DNA of 32,965 nt from contig JAURXV010000070.1 of assembly GCA_030654195.1 (NCBI GenBank), positions 1-32,965 on the forward strand, written 5' to 3'. Below the pieces are notes generated by a model. It was not told where the DNA came from. It saw nothing but the letters and a program-made list of their open reading frames with translations, and searched no databases. Origin of the DNA: Syntrophales bacterium (lineage in GTDB: Bacteria > Desulfobacterota > Syntrophia > Syntrophales > UBA5619). Positions 9,008 through 16,731 of the stretch are shown in pieces (the stretch's first letter is position 1; each line of letters begins with the position of its first letter). Position numbers and translations under genes: made by a program.

Positions 9008-9522
9008 TGGGCCATTATCATCAAGGCTGGTCCAAGGGCTGGAAGAAGAGCACACGCAGCGAGGCGGGCGAGTGGTTTGATTCGTACTGGGAAGTTCAGT
9101 ACATGAGCGAACTCGACCGCGACCCGATTGTCTTGAAGTGGACGCGACATCATGGCTTGCGGATTCCCTACCGAAAATGGTGGGGCGGACAAGGACGTTA
9201 CGAACCCGACTTTCTTGTTGAGATTGTAGGCGGGGAAAAGGAAATCCGGGAAGTCAAAGGGGAACACCTTTTCCGGGATGCAAACACGGCGCGGAAACTG
9301 GCGGCGGGCGAAGCGTATTGCCGAGAGCGCGACATGAAGTTCCGCGTTGTGACCAAGTCCTTTGTGAATCCCGAGTTGTGGACACCGGAGAATAACGTCA
9401 GGATTGAGGCCCCGTCACCTTCGGCACCGCCGCCGCAGGTTTCAAAGGCACCGGAACCGTCCGGCTGTCTCGGGCTGGCAGCAGTATTTATCGTCGTTGT
9501 CGGCTTTCTTGTGTGGCTCTAA
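9007..9522 (+). CDS. TnsA-like PD-(D/E)XK nuclease, second copy, with C-terminal membrane anchor
   Basis: 171 residues from the ATG that shares one base with the previous stop (TAATG). Glu29 in SYWE, Asp68 in YEPDF and EVK at 82-84 give an intact nuclease motif set. It shares KLAAGEA and the surrounding pattern with the first copy, so the two are paralogues. Unlike the first, it continues into a Pro/Ser-rich linker (about 135-152) and one hydrophobic segment (about 154-171) that ends the protein, as in tail-anchored proteins. This would place a nuclease at the inner face of the membrane, where incoming phage DNA could be met; that is inference. Last gene of the operon; a repeat element begins at its stop codon. 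Confidence 0.83.
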   Translation: MGHYHQGWSKGWKKSTRSEAGEWFDSYWEVQYMSELDRDPIVLKWTRHHGLRIPYRKWWGGQGRYEPDFLVEIVGGEKEIREVKGEHLFRDANTARKLAAGEAYCRERDMKFRVVTKSFVNPELWTPENNVRIEAPSPSAPPPQVSKAPEPSGCLGLAAVFIVVVGFLVWL

Positions 9523-9690
9523 CAGGCTGCTGAAAAAGCCCATCTGCTCAAGTTTCCCTCATTCTTTACCGTTCAACGTACCTAAAAGTACGCCTCACGG
9601 CTCAGGATGTCGGGAGCCTTGCATCTGGGCATCCCTTATCCAGTACAGGACAAACTTTGAACAGCCTGCAAAGGAACTTTTCAACAGTCT
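9523..9690. repeat. Imperfect palindromic repeat element (type 1)
   Basis: A 168-base stretch bounded by the inverted arms CAGGCTGCTGAAAAAG (9523-9538) and CTTTTCAACAGTCT (9677-9690), with a second right-arm-like copy AACAGCCTG at 9660-9668. Inside is GTAC..AAAAGTACGCCTCA followed by CTCAGGA, a core also found in the element at 21826-21950. It fills the whole gap between the last nuclease gene and the convergent aminotransferase gene. It carries no protein. It looks like a miniature, non-autonomous element. Confidence 0.6.
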
Positions 9691-10989
9691 CTAACAAAAA
9701 TGTTCCCCGGCGGCGAAGAAGCGCCGGAACCCCTCCCGGTCCGCGGCGCAGGCGGCAATCCGCTCCACACCCTTCTTCAGCTCCTCCGTGCCGGTGGCGA
9801 TCGAAAGCCGCAGGTAATGGAAAGGCTCCGCGCCGATCCGGCCGAACGATTTCCGGTCCAGCGTCGCCACGCCGTGCACAAACAAGAGGAACATCTGCAG
9901 CAGGGTCGAGGGACTCGTCTTTGGCCGGATCTCCTCCGGAAGGGTTTCAAAAGCATCCATGATGCCGAGGTTGCGGCATACCTCTCCCACATTGGGAAAG
10001 ACGTAGAAGGTCCCCTTCGGCTTCAGACAGCGGATCCCCGGAATGGCGTTCAGCCCCTCCACGACCAGGTCGCGGCGCATCTGGAAGATCTCCACCATTT
10101 TTCGGATCGCGACCGGACCTTCCGGGGATTCCAGCCCCAGGCGCACCCCCTCCTGGTTGTAGGCGGCGGTGCAGGAGAAGTAGTTGATGTTGAGGTTCTT
10201 GAAGACCTCCGCCTCCTCCCGCGTGGGAAACAGCGCCCAACCGATCCGGCCGCCCGTCCAGGCAAAGCTCTTGGAGGCGCCGCTCACCAGGATCGTGTTT
10301 TTCTCCATGCCGGGACAAGAGAGGATGCTGTGATGGCGGTGAGAATCAAACAGGATATGCTCGTAGATCTCATCGGAAAAGATGCGGACATCCTCGCGGC
10401 ACCGGGCGCGGATCACCCGGGCAATCTCCTGAAGCTGCTCCCTGGAGGTGACCCCTCCCGTCGGATTGGAGGGAAAATTGAGGAAGATGAGCTTTGTTTT
10501 TTCCGTCAGCACGGATTCCAGCTCTTCGCCGGAAAGGGAAAACGCATTCTCCTCCTTAAGATGGATGGGCGCCGGCGTGGCGCCCACATAGGGGATGAAG
10601 GATTCGTAGATCGGGAAACCGGGACTGGGGTAGACCACCTCGTCCCCCGGACCGCAGTAGGTCTGCTGGCACAGACCGATGGGGGGCTTTCCTCCCGGAA
10701 AGACAACGACGCGTTCCGCCTCCGCGCGGATCCCCCGTGTTTCCGAAAGCTGTCTTGCGATGGCCGCCCGGAGGGAGGGGATCCCCTGCGGGTCGCAGTA
10801 ATGGGTATTATCCAGGTCGATCTGGCGTTTGACCTCCTCCTTGATGAAGGCGGGAACCGGAAAATCGGGTTCTCCGATGTTGCACCGGACCACCTCCCGT
10901 CCCTGCTCCTCGAGGAAACGGATCAAAGGTCCCATCTTGAACGCGTTCTCGCTGTCGATCCGTCCCGCCCTGTCTGCATAGAGCCCCAT
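9691..10989 (-). CDS. PLP-dependent aminotransferase, class I/II
   Basis: 432 residues of the fold-type I aspartate aminotransferase family. Visible are substrate/PLP contacts NIGEPDF (37-43), SNPTGG (174-179) and DEIY (206-209), the PLP-binding lysine in SGASKSF (Lys240), Arg248 in GGRIGW, and the late YLRLS with the carboxylate-binding Arg. It transfers amino groups between an amino acid and a 2-oxo acid; the substrate cannot be told. I chose the ATG at 10989 because AAGAGG lies six bases upstream; another in-frame ATG at 10995 would abut that site. A second, distinct aminotransferase lies at 20479-21783. Confidence 0.88.
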   Translation of the reverse strand: MGLYADRAGRIDSENAFKMGPLIRFLEEQGREVVRCNIGEPDFPVPAFIKEEVKRQIDLDNTHYCDPQGIPSLRAAIARQLSETRGIRAEAERVVVFPGGKPPIGLCQQTYCGPGDEVVYPSPGFPIYESFIPYVGATPAPIHLKEENAFSLSGEELESVLTEKTKLIFLNFPSNPTGGVTSREQLQEIARVIRARCREDVRIFSDEIYEHILFDSHRHHSILSCPGMEKNTILVSGASKSFAWTGGRIGWALFPTREEAEVFKNLNINYFSCTAAYNQEGVRLGLESPEGPVAIRKMVEIFQMRRDLVVEGLNAIPGIRCLKPKGTFYVFPNVGEVCRNLGIMDAFETLPEEIRPKTSPSTLLQMFLLFVHGVATLDRKSFGRIGAEPFHYLRLSIATGTEELKKGVERIAACAADREGFRRFFAAGEHFC

Positions 10990-11007
10990 CGTCATCCTCT
11001 TATTCTC

Positions 11008-11046
11008 GGAAATTGGGGACAGATTTCAAATCTGTCCCCAATTTCC
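11008..11046. repeat. GGGGACAG palindrome, copy 1
   Basis: A perfect inverted repeat with 19-base arms (11008-11026 and 11028-11046) around one central base. The core is GGGGACAGATTT and its complement. A lone half-site AAATCTGTCCCC follows at 11058-11069. The same core recurs at 14317-14357 and, as GGGGACAGGTACAT, at 29867-29918. It lies between the tRNA-Ser terminator and the aminotransferase start, so it would be in that gene's leader region. Confidence 0.8.
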
Positions 11047-11084
11047 CCGAAAAAACCAAATCTGTCCCCGGATTCTCGCGCACG

Positions 11085-11118
11085 AAAACAGGGCGTTCGG
11101 CCTTTGCCGAACGCCCTG
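11085..11118 (-). terminator. Intrinsic terminator of tRNA-Ser
   Basis: A perfect 13-bp stem (11089-11101 with 11106-11118) with a four-base loop, followed on the minus strand by TTTT (11088-11085). It sits seven bases past the CCA end of the tRNA gene and in the right orientation, so it very likely ends the tRNA transcript. Confidence 0.85.
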
Positions 11119-11124
11119 CCCATC

Positions 11125-11218
11125 TGGCGGAGAGAGGGGGATTCGAACCCCCGTGAGGGCTTTTGGCCCCCAAATCGATTTCGAGTCGATCCCGTTACGA
11201 CCACTTCGGTATCTCTCC
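11125..11218 (-). tRNA. tRNA-Ser (anticodon CGA)
   Basis: 94 bases with an encoded CCA. The acceptor stem GGAGAGA/TCTCTCC pairs fully, with discriminator G. The anticodon stem ATCGA/TCGAT holds the loop CTCGAAA, giving anticodon CGA, which reads UCG. A long variable arm (about 11160-11175) marks the class II shape of tRNA-Ser, and the T-loop GGTTCGAATCC is canonical. It lies downstream of tadA in the same direction, with 159 bases between them in which I see no clear promoter. Confidence 0.96.
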
Positions 11219-11377
11219 GGATCTTGACACCTTCTCGGCTCCGGCGGAATCCGCTTCTTTCCCTGACGCGTCCCTCCCGCAAGCCATTACCCCTTTTCCT
11301 TCAACCCGGCCGGCGGCTGTTTTCTGCCCGGCCCATGTTGGGAAGAGGGACGGAAGCGCCCCCATTCTGCGGTCACA

Positions 11378-11854
11378 TCACGGGGGCGATGTTAGCCTCT
11401 TTTCGTGAAAAAATCCACTCAAAATTTCGCCGCATGCATCCCGGAGGACCCCCTCCGTGATGGAGACAGCGTGGTTGAACCGCCGGTCATCGAACAGGCG
11501 ATAGAGGCTGACCACGGCGCCGTTCTTGGGATCGGCGGCGCCGAAGACGAGCCGATCGATCCGGGCGTGGAGGATCGCGCCGGCGCACATCAGGCAGGGT
11601 TCGAGCGTTACGTAGAGCGTCGTCCCCGGGAGGCGGTAATTTCCGACGGCGACGGCCGCCCGGCGGATGGCCAGAAGCTCGGCATGGGCCGAGGGGTCGT
11701 GCAGCGCGATGGGGTGGTTGTGGGCGGCTGCGAGCAGTTCACCGTTGCGGACGATCACCGCCCCGACCGGCACCTCCCCGGCCTCACGAGCCCGTCCGGC
11801 CTCCGCAAGAGCGGTCCGCATCCAACCCTCATCGGTTTCCAGCAACGTTTCCAT
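11378..11854 (-). CDS. tadA: tRNA-specific adenosine deaminase TadA
   Basis: 158 residues. It converts the wobble adenosine of tRNA-Arg(ACG) to inosine in the cytoplasm. The zinc and catalytic motifs are intact: HAE at 57-59 (with the proton-shuttling Glu59) and PCLMC at 86-90 (Cys87 and Cys90). Length and layout are those of bacterial TadA rather than of cytidine deaminases. The reading frame stays open upstream to 12010, but that part overlaps the divergent tonB-like gene and has no family resemblance, so I start at the ATG at 11854. Confidence 0.92.
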   Translation of the reverse strand: METLLETDEGWMRTALAEAGRAREAGEVPVGAVIVRNGELLAAAHNHPIALHDPSAHAELLAIRRAAVAVGNYRLPGTTLYVTLEPCLMCAGAILHARIDRLVFGAADPKNGAVVSLYRLFDDRRFNHAVSITEGVLRDACGEILSGFFHEKRLTSPP

Positions 11855-11857
11855 ACA

Positions 11858-11886
11858 TTGACTTTTCTCTCGAATTCCGCCATTAT
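11858..11886 (+). promoter_or_regulatory. Probable sigma70 promoter of the tonB-like gene
   Basis: TTGACT (11858-11863), a 17-base spacer, and CATTAT (11881-11886). The -35 matches 5 of 6 and the -10 matches 4 of 6. It lies in the short divergent gap between tadA and the TonB-like gene, about 36 bases before the start codon. Confidence 0.5.
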
Positions 11887-11921
11887 CCGTCCTGTCTGAA
11901 TGACGGAGGTTTCCCGACCCC

Positions 11922-12470
11922 ATGACGGCGAAGAAATTTCTCATCCCTTTTATTCTGGCCTCGCTTGCAGGCCATGCGCTGGTCATCGCCCTGACGGCCC
12001 GCGTCGACATGACGGGCGGCCCGCGACCCGAGAGGGTGATGAACGTCGAACTGAAGACGTTAATGGAAGTCGAACCGCCGCCGGCTTCGGCCCGCAGCGA
12101 GCCGGCGGCGCCGGCCGCCCGTGCGACGGCAACCAGCGGTTACCGCGAGGATTCGGTCGGCCTGCAAAACCCCGGCGGCCCTTACGAATCCTATCTCCTC
12201 CAGATCCGCCGAAAGATCGAGGGCCTCTGGTCCTACCCGCCGCAGGCCATCTCCGAAAAGCGGGAGGGAAGCGCGGTGATCCGTTTCACAATCGACGCCG
12301 GCGGCGCCCTGGCCGGTTACTACATCACCTCTTCATCCGGAAGTCCGATCCTCGACGAGGGGGCGCTCGCCTGCGTCCGGGCCGCCTCGCCATTCGCGCC
12401 GCTGCCGGGGGCCTTCAACCTCTCTCTCCTCCACGTGACCGCGACCTTCAGCTACCGGATGGGAAATTAG
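11922..12470 (+). CDS. TonB-like C-terminal domain protein
   Basis: 182 residues: a short cytoplasmic start, one membrane segment (about 5-25), a Pro/Ala-rich stretch (about 49-72), then a TonB-type C-terminal domain (about 85-182) with YPPQA, SSGSPILDEGAL and a PFAPLP ending. TonB proteins carry energy from the inner membrane to outer-membrane receptors. It is shorter than typical TonB, and no exbB, exbD or receptor gene is next to it, so it is best called TonB family, role unknown. GGAGG lies 12 bases upstream of the ATG, a long spacing. Its stop codon overlaps the stop of the convergent hydrolase gene. Confidence 0.82.
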   Translation: MTAKKFLIPFILASLAGHALVIALTARVDMTGGPRPERVMNVELKTLMEVEPPPASARSEPAAPAARATATSGYREDSVGLQNPGGPYESYLLQIRRKIEGLWSYPPQAISEKREGSAVIRFTIDAGGALAGYYITSSSGSPILDEGALACVRAASPFAPLPGAFNLSLLHVTATFSYRMGN

Positions 12471-14074
12471 ATCTCCGAGATGATCCCGGCCAAGCTCCGG
12501 CTCACCTCGAGCAGGCGGTCGCGGAGCTCGGTCTGCTCCACCCAGGCCTTCCCCTCCACCTTTCCGCGGCGGTCTTGAAGCTGGGCGAGTCTCGTCTCCA
12601 TCTCGGCAATGAGGAAACCCCAGTCGATCCTCGGCGTCGCTTTCTCGGGATACGCCACACTGGCAAGTTCACGTCCCGGCGCCAGAGTCATCTCTTCGAG
12701 ATAGTCGGGAATCGCGGCATCGATCCCGAAGCGGCTATGGATGAGTCCGGCCAGCTCCTGCTGGGCGGTGTATTCGCCGTGGATCAGGAAAAGACACATC
12801 TTCGTTGTTTTGAAACGGCTAAGCCAGTCGAGCAACTGGCTCTGCCCCGCGTGGGCGGAGAAGCCATTGATCGTGAAGATCTTCGCCCGGACGGCAACCT
12901 CCTCATTGAAGATGCGCACTTTTTCCGCCCCGTCGACGATCTTCCGGCCCGTCGTCCCCTGCGCCTGAAAGCCCACGAAGACGATGCTCGCCCCCTCGCG
13001 CCAGAGGTTATGGCGGAGGTGGTGCTTGATCCGGCCCGCATCGGCCATTCCACTTGCGGAGATGACGACCGCCGGTCCCTTGGTGTTGTTGATCTCCATC
13101 GACTCCTGCGTCGAAGGGGTATAGCGGAGCTGGGAAAGGTTCAGGGGATCTTCGCCGTTCGCGAAGAGCCGCTTCGTCTCCGCATCCATGTAGTCCCGGT
13201 ACCTCCGGAAGATTTCCGTCGCCTGGATCGCGAGCGGGCTGTCCACGAAGACGGGCATATCGGCGGGCAGGCGGCCCTCTTTCGCAAGCAGGTGGAGCGA
13301 ATAGATCATCTCCTGCGTCCGCTCCACGGCAAATGCGGGGATGATCACCTTCTCGCCCCGCGCGTAGCTGTAGGCAATCGCTTCGGCAAGTTCGTTCCGG
13401 CTGTCCGCCTCGTCCTTATGGTTTCGGTTCCCGTAAGTCGATTCCATGAATAGGAAATCGGCCTCCTCGATCACCGTCGGGTCCCGGACCAGGAGCTGGG
13501 CCGGCCGGCCGATGTCTCCGGAAAAGACGACGCGGCTTGGCGCCCCATCCTCCAGGACCGCGAGTTCCACCATCGCCGCGCCGAGGATGTGGCCCGCGTC
13601 CCGGAAGGTCACGGTAATCCCGGGGGCCGGCGAGAAGGCTTCGCCGTAGGTCACGGCGGAGAAGAGCGGAAAGGCCGCCATTGCGTCCTTCTGGGTATAG
13701 AGAGGGGTGGTGTCCGCATCCCCGTGGCGGAGACGCTTGCGGCTCTTCCACTGCGCCTCCATCTCCTGGATGTGGGCGCTGTCGAGGAGCATAATCTTGA
13801 GGAGATCCGAGGTCGGCGGGGTCATGTAGACCTTGCCGCGGAACCCCATCTGGACGAGGCGCGGAAGAAGCCCGGAATGGTCCATGTGGGCGTGCGTCAT
13901 CAGCATGAATTCGATCGTATGGGGGTCGTAGATGTCGACGTCCCAGTTGCGCTTTTCGATCTCCGCGTTGCCCTGATGCATCCCGCAGTCGATCGCAAAC
14001 CTTCGGCCGGCCGCCTCCAGAATGAAACAGGAGCCGGTCACCGTTCTTGCCGCACCCATACACTTTACTTTCAT
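12467..14074 (-). CDS. Beta-CASP metallo-beta-lactamase fold hydrolase (RNase-like)
   Basis: 535 residues. The metallo-beta-lactamase core has HAHMDH (61-66), His162 in DAGHILGAAM and Asp187 in SGDIG, the two-zinc site of the family. The beta-CASP insertion follows with VDSPLA, then VVISASGM and the late GFSAHAGQ. This layout is that of the YSH1/CPSF-73-like RNA hydrolases widespread in bacteria, so it probably processes RNA; the target is unknown. I start at the ATG at 14074, which has GAGG upstream, rather than an open-frame ATG at 14110. The gene ends tail-to-tail with the TonB-like gene, with overlapping stop codons and no terminator hairpin between them. Confidence 0.88.
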   Translation of the reverse strand: MKVKCMGAARTVTGSCFILEAAGRRFAIDCGMHQGNAEIEKRNWDVDIYDPHTIEFMLMTHAHMDHSGLLPRLVQMGFRGKVYMTPPTSDLLKIMLLDSAHIQEMEAQWKSRKRLRHGDADTTPLYTQKDAMAAFPLFSAVTYGEAFSPAPGITVTFRDAGHILGAAMVELAVLEDGAPSRVVFSGDIGRPAQLLVRDPTVIEEADFLFMESTYGNRNHKDEADSRNELAEAIAYSYARGEKVIIPAFAVERTQEMIYSLHLLAKEGRLPADMPVFVDSPLAIQATEIFRRYRDYMDAETKRLFANGEDPLNLSQLRYTPSTQESMEINNTKGPAVVISASGMADAGRIKHHLRHNLWREGASIVFVGFQAQGTTGRKIVDGAEKVRIFNEEVAVRAKIFTINGFSAHAGQSQLLDWLSRFKTTKMCLFLIHGEYTAQQELAGLIHSRFGIDAAIPDYLEEMTLAPGRELASVAYPEKATPRIDWGFLIAEMETRLAQLQDRRGKVEGKAWVEQTELRDRLLEVSRSLAGIISEI

Positions 14075-14273
14075 AGACGCCTCACGATCTGCATGGAGAG
14101 GACCGTTCATGAAGGGGCGCGTTGGAGATTATTGCCGCTTCAACGCGCATCCTTGGAACCCTTACCCCTTTTCCCGGGAAAAGGGCCGAAGCCCGTTTCG
14201 CGTGTCCATACCGCAACGGTTCGGGAATTGCAACCGGCCATTCGCAGCGGGCGGCAGTGGCGGCAGTTCGGGC

Positions 14274-14302
14274 TTGACAGGTTTCTCCCTTCCGGGTAGA
14301 TT
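14274..14302 (+). promoter_or_regulatory. Strong sigma70 promoter of larA and the ABC genes
   Basis: TTGACA (14274-14279), a 17-base spacer, and TAGATT (14297-14302): a perfect -35 at ideal spacing. It lies 80 bases before larA. The transcript would begin near 14309 and carry the whole palindrome at 14317-14357 in its leader. The 309-base gap between the hydrolase and larA starts holds these two features and, before them, nothing I can name. Confidence 0.7.
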
Positions 14303-14316
14303 TGGGACGCATCTTT

Positions 14317-14357
14317 AGAGTGATGGGGACAGATTTGAAATCTGTCCCCATCACTCT
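14317..14357. repeat. GGGGACAG palindrome, copy 2
   Basis: A perfect inverted repeat with 20-base arms (14317-14336 and 14338-14357) around one central base, with the core GGGGACAGATTT shared with copy 1 at 11008-11046. It lies between the promoter and the larA start, so the mRNA leader would form a very stable hairpin. It ends 26 bases before the start codon. Confidence 0.85.
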
Positions 14358-14383
14358 GCTATCCTTTTTATCCGGAGACCGAC

Positions 14384-15823
14384 ATGCAATCTGACATCCA
14401 TACAGCCGCGCAGCAGATCGACACAACGGACTGGAGAGAGATCCCGGTCGATTATGGCCGGTACCGGCTTGACGTCCGCGTTCCGCCGAACTGTGTCATC
14501 CTCGGCATGAAAGAGATTCCGCTCATTTCCGACCCGCGGGCCGCCTATGAAGAGTCCCTGTCGCATCCGATCGGTTGCCCGCCGCTTGCGGAGATCATCC
14601 GGAACAAGGAGAAACCGGCGGCGGAACTCACCGCCGCGGTGACCGTCTCCGACATCACGCGGCCCGTCCCCTGCCGCGGGGAGAACGGCCTCCTCCGGCC
14701 GCTGTTGGACCGGCTGGAGGCGGAGGGAATCTCCCGCGGAAACATAACGATCGTCATCGGGAACGGGATGCACCGGCCGAGCACCCAAGCCGAACGGGTC
14801 GAAATTCTGGGTGAGGAGATCCTCAGGGACTACCCCGTGATCGACCACGACTGCGAGGACGCGGCCTCGCTCACCTTCATCGGCAAGAGCCCGACCGGCG
14901 GGGATGTCTTCGTGAACAGCGCCTTTTTCCGGGCCGACCTCCGGATCGCCACGGGCCTCGTGGAGAGCCACTTCATGGCGGGACTCTCCGGCGGACGGAA
15001 AGCGATCTGCCCGGGCCTCGTCGACAAGCGAACCATCGAGAAGTTCCACAGCCCCGCCTTCCTTGAATCTCCATTCGCGCAGAACCTGATCCTCCGGCAG
15101 AACCCCTGCCACGAGGAGTCCCTCGCGATCGCGCGGACGGTGGGCGTCGATTTTATCGTGAACACGACGCTCGATCGCGACATGCGTCTGACCGGCGTCT
15201 TCGCCGGGGATCTCGAGGCGGCCCACGAGGCGGCGGGCGACCTCATCCGGGAAACCGTCTTAGTCCCGGTGGAGCGGGAGTACGACATTATCCTCACCCA
15301 CGGCGGCTACGTCGGCCGGAACCACTACCAGGCGGTGAAGGCCGCCCACAACGCCCTCCCGGCGATCCGAAAGGGAGGAATCATGATCCTCGCCACCGAC
15401 AACCGCGACGAGGAGCCGATCGGCGGGCCGGAATACAAGAGTCTTCTCCACATGCTCAAGATCCAGGGGGCGGACCGCTATCTGAAAATGATCGAGGCGC
15501 CCGGCTGGCGCTTCACGAAAGACCAGTGGGAGCCGGAGATGTGGGCAAAGGTCTTCCGGAAGATCGACGAGGAGCGGTTTTTCTACTGCACGCACACGAT
15601 CCCGCGGGAGACGTACGACCTGCTCCCCGGACGGTGCGGCCTCGACCTCCTGGCCGGGGAGGGTCGGTGCAGCCCCGAGGCGGTCCGGGAGATGTTGGAA
15701 ACCGCCCTCCGTTTCGCGGTGGCCGATTACCGGAAAAAGGGCGTCGAACCGTCGGTGGCCTTCATCCGGGAGGGGCCCTACGCAATTCCCTATCTCGCGA
15801 CAGAAAAGGCGACTGCCCCTTGA
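14384..15823 (+). CDS. larA: LarA-family nickel-pincer-dependent enzyme (lactate racemase-like)
   Basis: 479 residues. LarA enzymes racemise or epimerise 2-hydroxyacids using a nickel-pincer nucleotide bound to a lysine. The key residues are visible: DITRP with Asp90 and Arg93, GNGMHRP with His130, ESHFMAG with His196, GGRKAI with Lys206 (cofactor attachment) and KFHSP with His222. It is longer than the best-known LarA (about 424). No larB, larC or larE cofactor genes are present here, so the cofactor must be made elsewhere, and the substrate may not be lactate. Its stop overlaps the start of the ABC ATPase gene, so the three genes probably share one transcript. Confidence 0.85.
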   Translation: MQSDIHTAAQQIDTTDWREIPVDYGRYRLDVRVPPNCVILGMKEIPLISDPRAAYEESLSHPIGCPPLAEIIRNKEKPAAELTAAVTVSDITRPVPCRGENGLLRPLLDRLEAEGISRGNITIVIGNGMHRPSTQAERVEILGEEILRDYPVIDHDCEDAASLTFIGKSPTGGDVFVNSAFFRADLRIATGLVESHFMAGLSGGRKAICPGLVDKRTIEKFHSPAFLESPFAQNLILRQNPCHEESLAIARTVGVDFIVNTTLDRDMRLTGVFAGDLEAAHEAAGDLIRETVLVPVEREYDIILTHGGYVGRNHYQAVKAAHNALPAIRKGGIMILATDNRDEEPIGGPEYKSLLHMLKIQGADRYLKMIEAPGWRFTKDQWEPEMWAKVFRKIDEERFFYCTHTIPRETYDLLPGRCGLDLLAGEGRCSPEAVREMLETALRFAVADYRKKGVEPSVAFIREGPYAIPYLATEKATAP

Positions 15824-16731
15824 ACGCGGTCATCGAGGCGGAACATCTCCGCAAGACCTTTGGGGAACTTGTCGCCGTCGACGACCTCTCCTTTTCGGTC
15901 GCCGCCGGGGAGTGCTTCGGGATCCTCGGTCCCAACGGAGCGGGGAAGACCTCTACGATCCGGATGGTCTACGCATTCTCCCCGCCGAGCGGGGGAACGC
16001 TCCATGTGCTGGGCCTCGACATCACCCGGCAGGCGCGCGCCGTGAAGTCCCGGATCGGCGTCTGCCAGCAGGAGAACAACATCGATCCGGACCTTACCGT
16101 CCTCCAGAACCTCGAAGTCTTCGCCCGCTACTTCAACATCCCCGAGGCCGAGGCGACGCGGCGCTCCCGGGAGCTCCTCCGTTTCATGGCCCTCGACCAC
16201 AGGGAAAACTCCCGCGCGGTCGACCTCTCGGGCGGGATGATCCGGCGTCTCGTCATGGCCCGGGCGCTCCTCAACCGGCCGGAGCTCCTCATCCTCGACG
16301 AGCCGACGACCGGCCTCGACCCCCAGTCGCGCCACCAGGTCTGGGAGCGTCTCGATGAGCTGAGGGCGGACGGGCTTTCCATCCTGCTGACGACCCACTA
16401 CATGGACGAGGCCTCCCGCCTCTGCGACCGGCTGATCATCGTGGACCGGGGGCGCCTCCTGGTCGAGGGGAAGCCGGCCGAACTGGTCCGCCGGCACGTC
16501 GGCCGCCACGTCATCGAGATTGCGGATCCGGCGGAGGGGTTGCCGGCTTTCCTACGCGAACGGGAGGTGCTTTTCGAAAACATCGGCCACCGGCTGATCG
16601 TCGATCTGGAGGATGGAACCGCCCTCTACCGGGAGATCAGCGAGCGCTTCTGCGACGGCGGGTGCATCATGAGGATGGCAACGCTGGAGGATGTATTCCT
16701 CCGCCTGACGGGAAGGGAATTGAGAGAATGA
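15820..16731 (+). CDS. ABC-2 type transporter, ATP-binding protein (DrrA/NodI-like)
   Basis: 303 residues. Walker A GPNGAGKT (37-44), signature LSGGM (136-140), Walker B LILDEPTTGLDP (157-168) and switch THYMDEA (192-198) are all intact. The family powers export of drugs, polysaccharides or lipids through an ABC-2 permease. The start appears to be TTG at 15820, overlapping the TGA of larA; no ATG or GTG lies close in frame. It overlaps its permease by four bases (ATGA). The substrate is unknown, and the coupling to larA may mean it exports a hydroxyacid-related product (speculative). Confidence 0.88.
   Translation: MNAVIEAEHLRKTFGELVAVDDLSFSVAAGECFGILGPNGAGKTSTIRMVYAFSPPSGGTLHVLGLDITRQARAVKSRIGVCQQENNIDPDLTVLQNLEVFARYFNIPEAEATRRSRELLRFMALDHRENSRAVDLSGGMIRRLVMARALLNRPELLILDEPTTGLDPQSRHQVWERLDELRADGLSILLTTHYMDEASRLCDRLIIVDRGRLLVEGKPAELVRRHVGRHVIEIADPAEGLPAFLREREVLFENIGHRLIVDLEDGTALYREISERFCDGGCIMRMATLEDVFLRLTGRELRE

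Noticed and set aside
8660-9522. Tn7-like transposon suggested by the TnsA-like genes
   Set aside because: No TnsB, TnsC, TniQ or transposon ends in the window; the genes are coupled to a restriction-type helicase instead.
11125-11218. tRNA-Ser as the attachment site of the defence island
   Set aside because: An aminotransferase gene and repeats lie between, there is no integrase, and no copy of the tRNA 3' end was noticed at the island edge.
11900-13453. Long plus-strand open frame of 517 codons opposite the beta-CASP hydrolase
   Set aside because: Shadow frame of GC-rich coding sequence; it overlaps clear tonB-like and hydrolase genes and has no recognisable motif.
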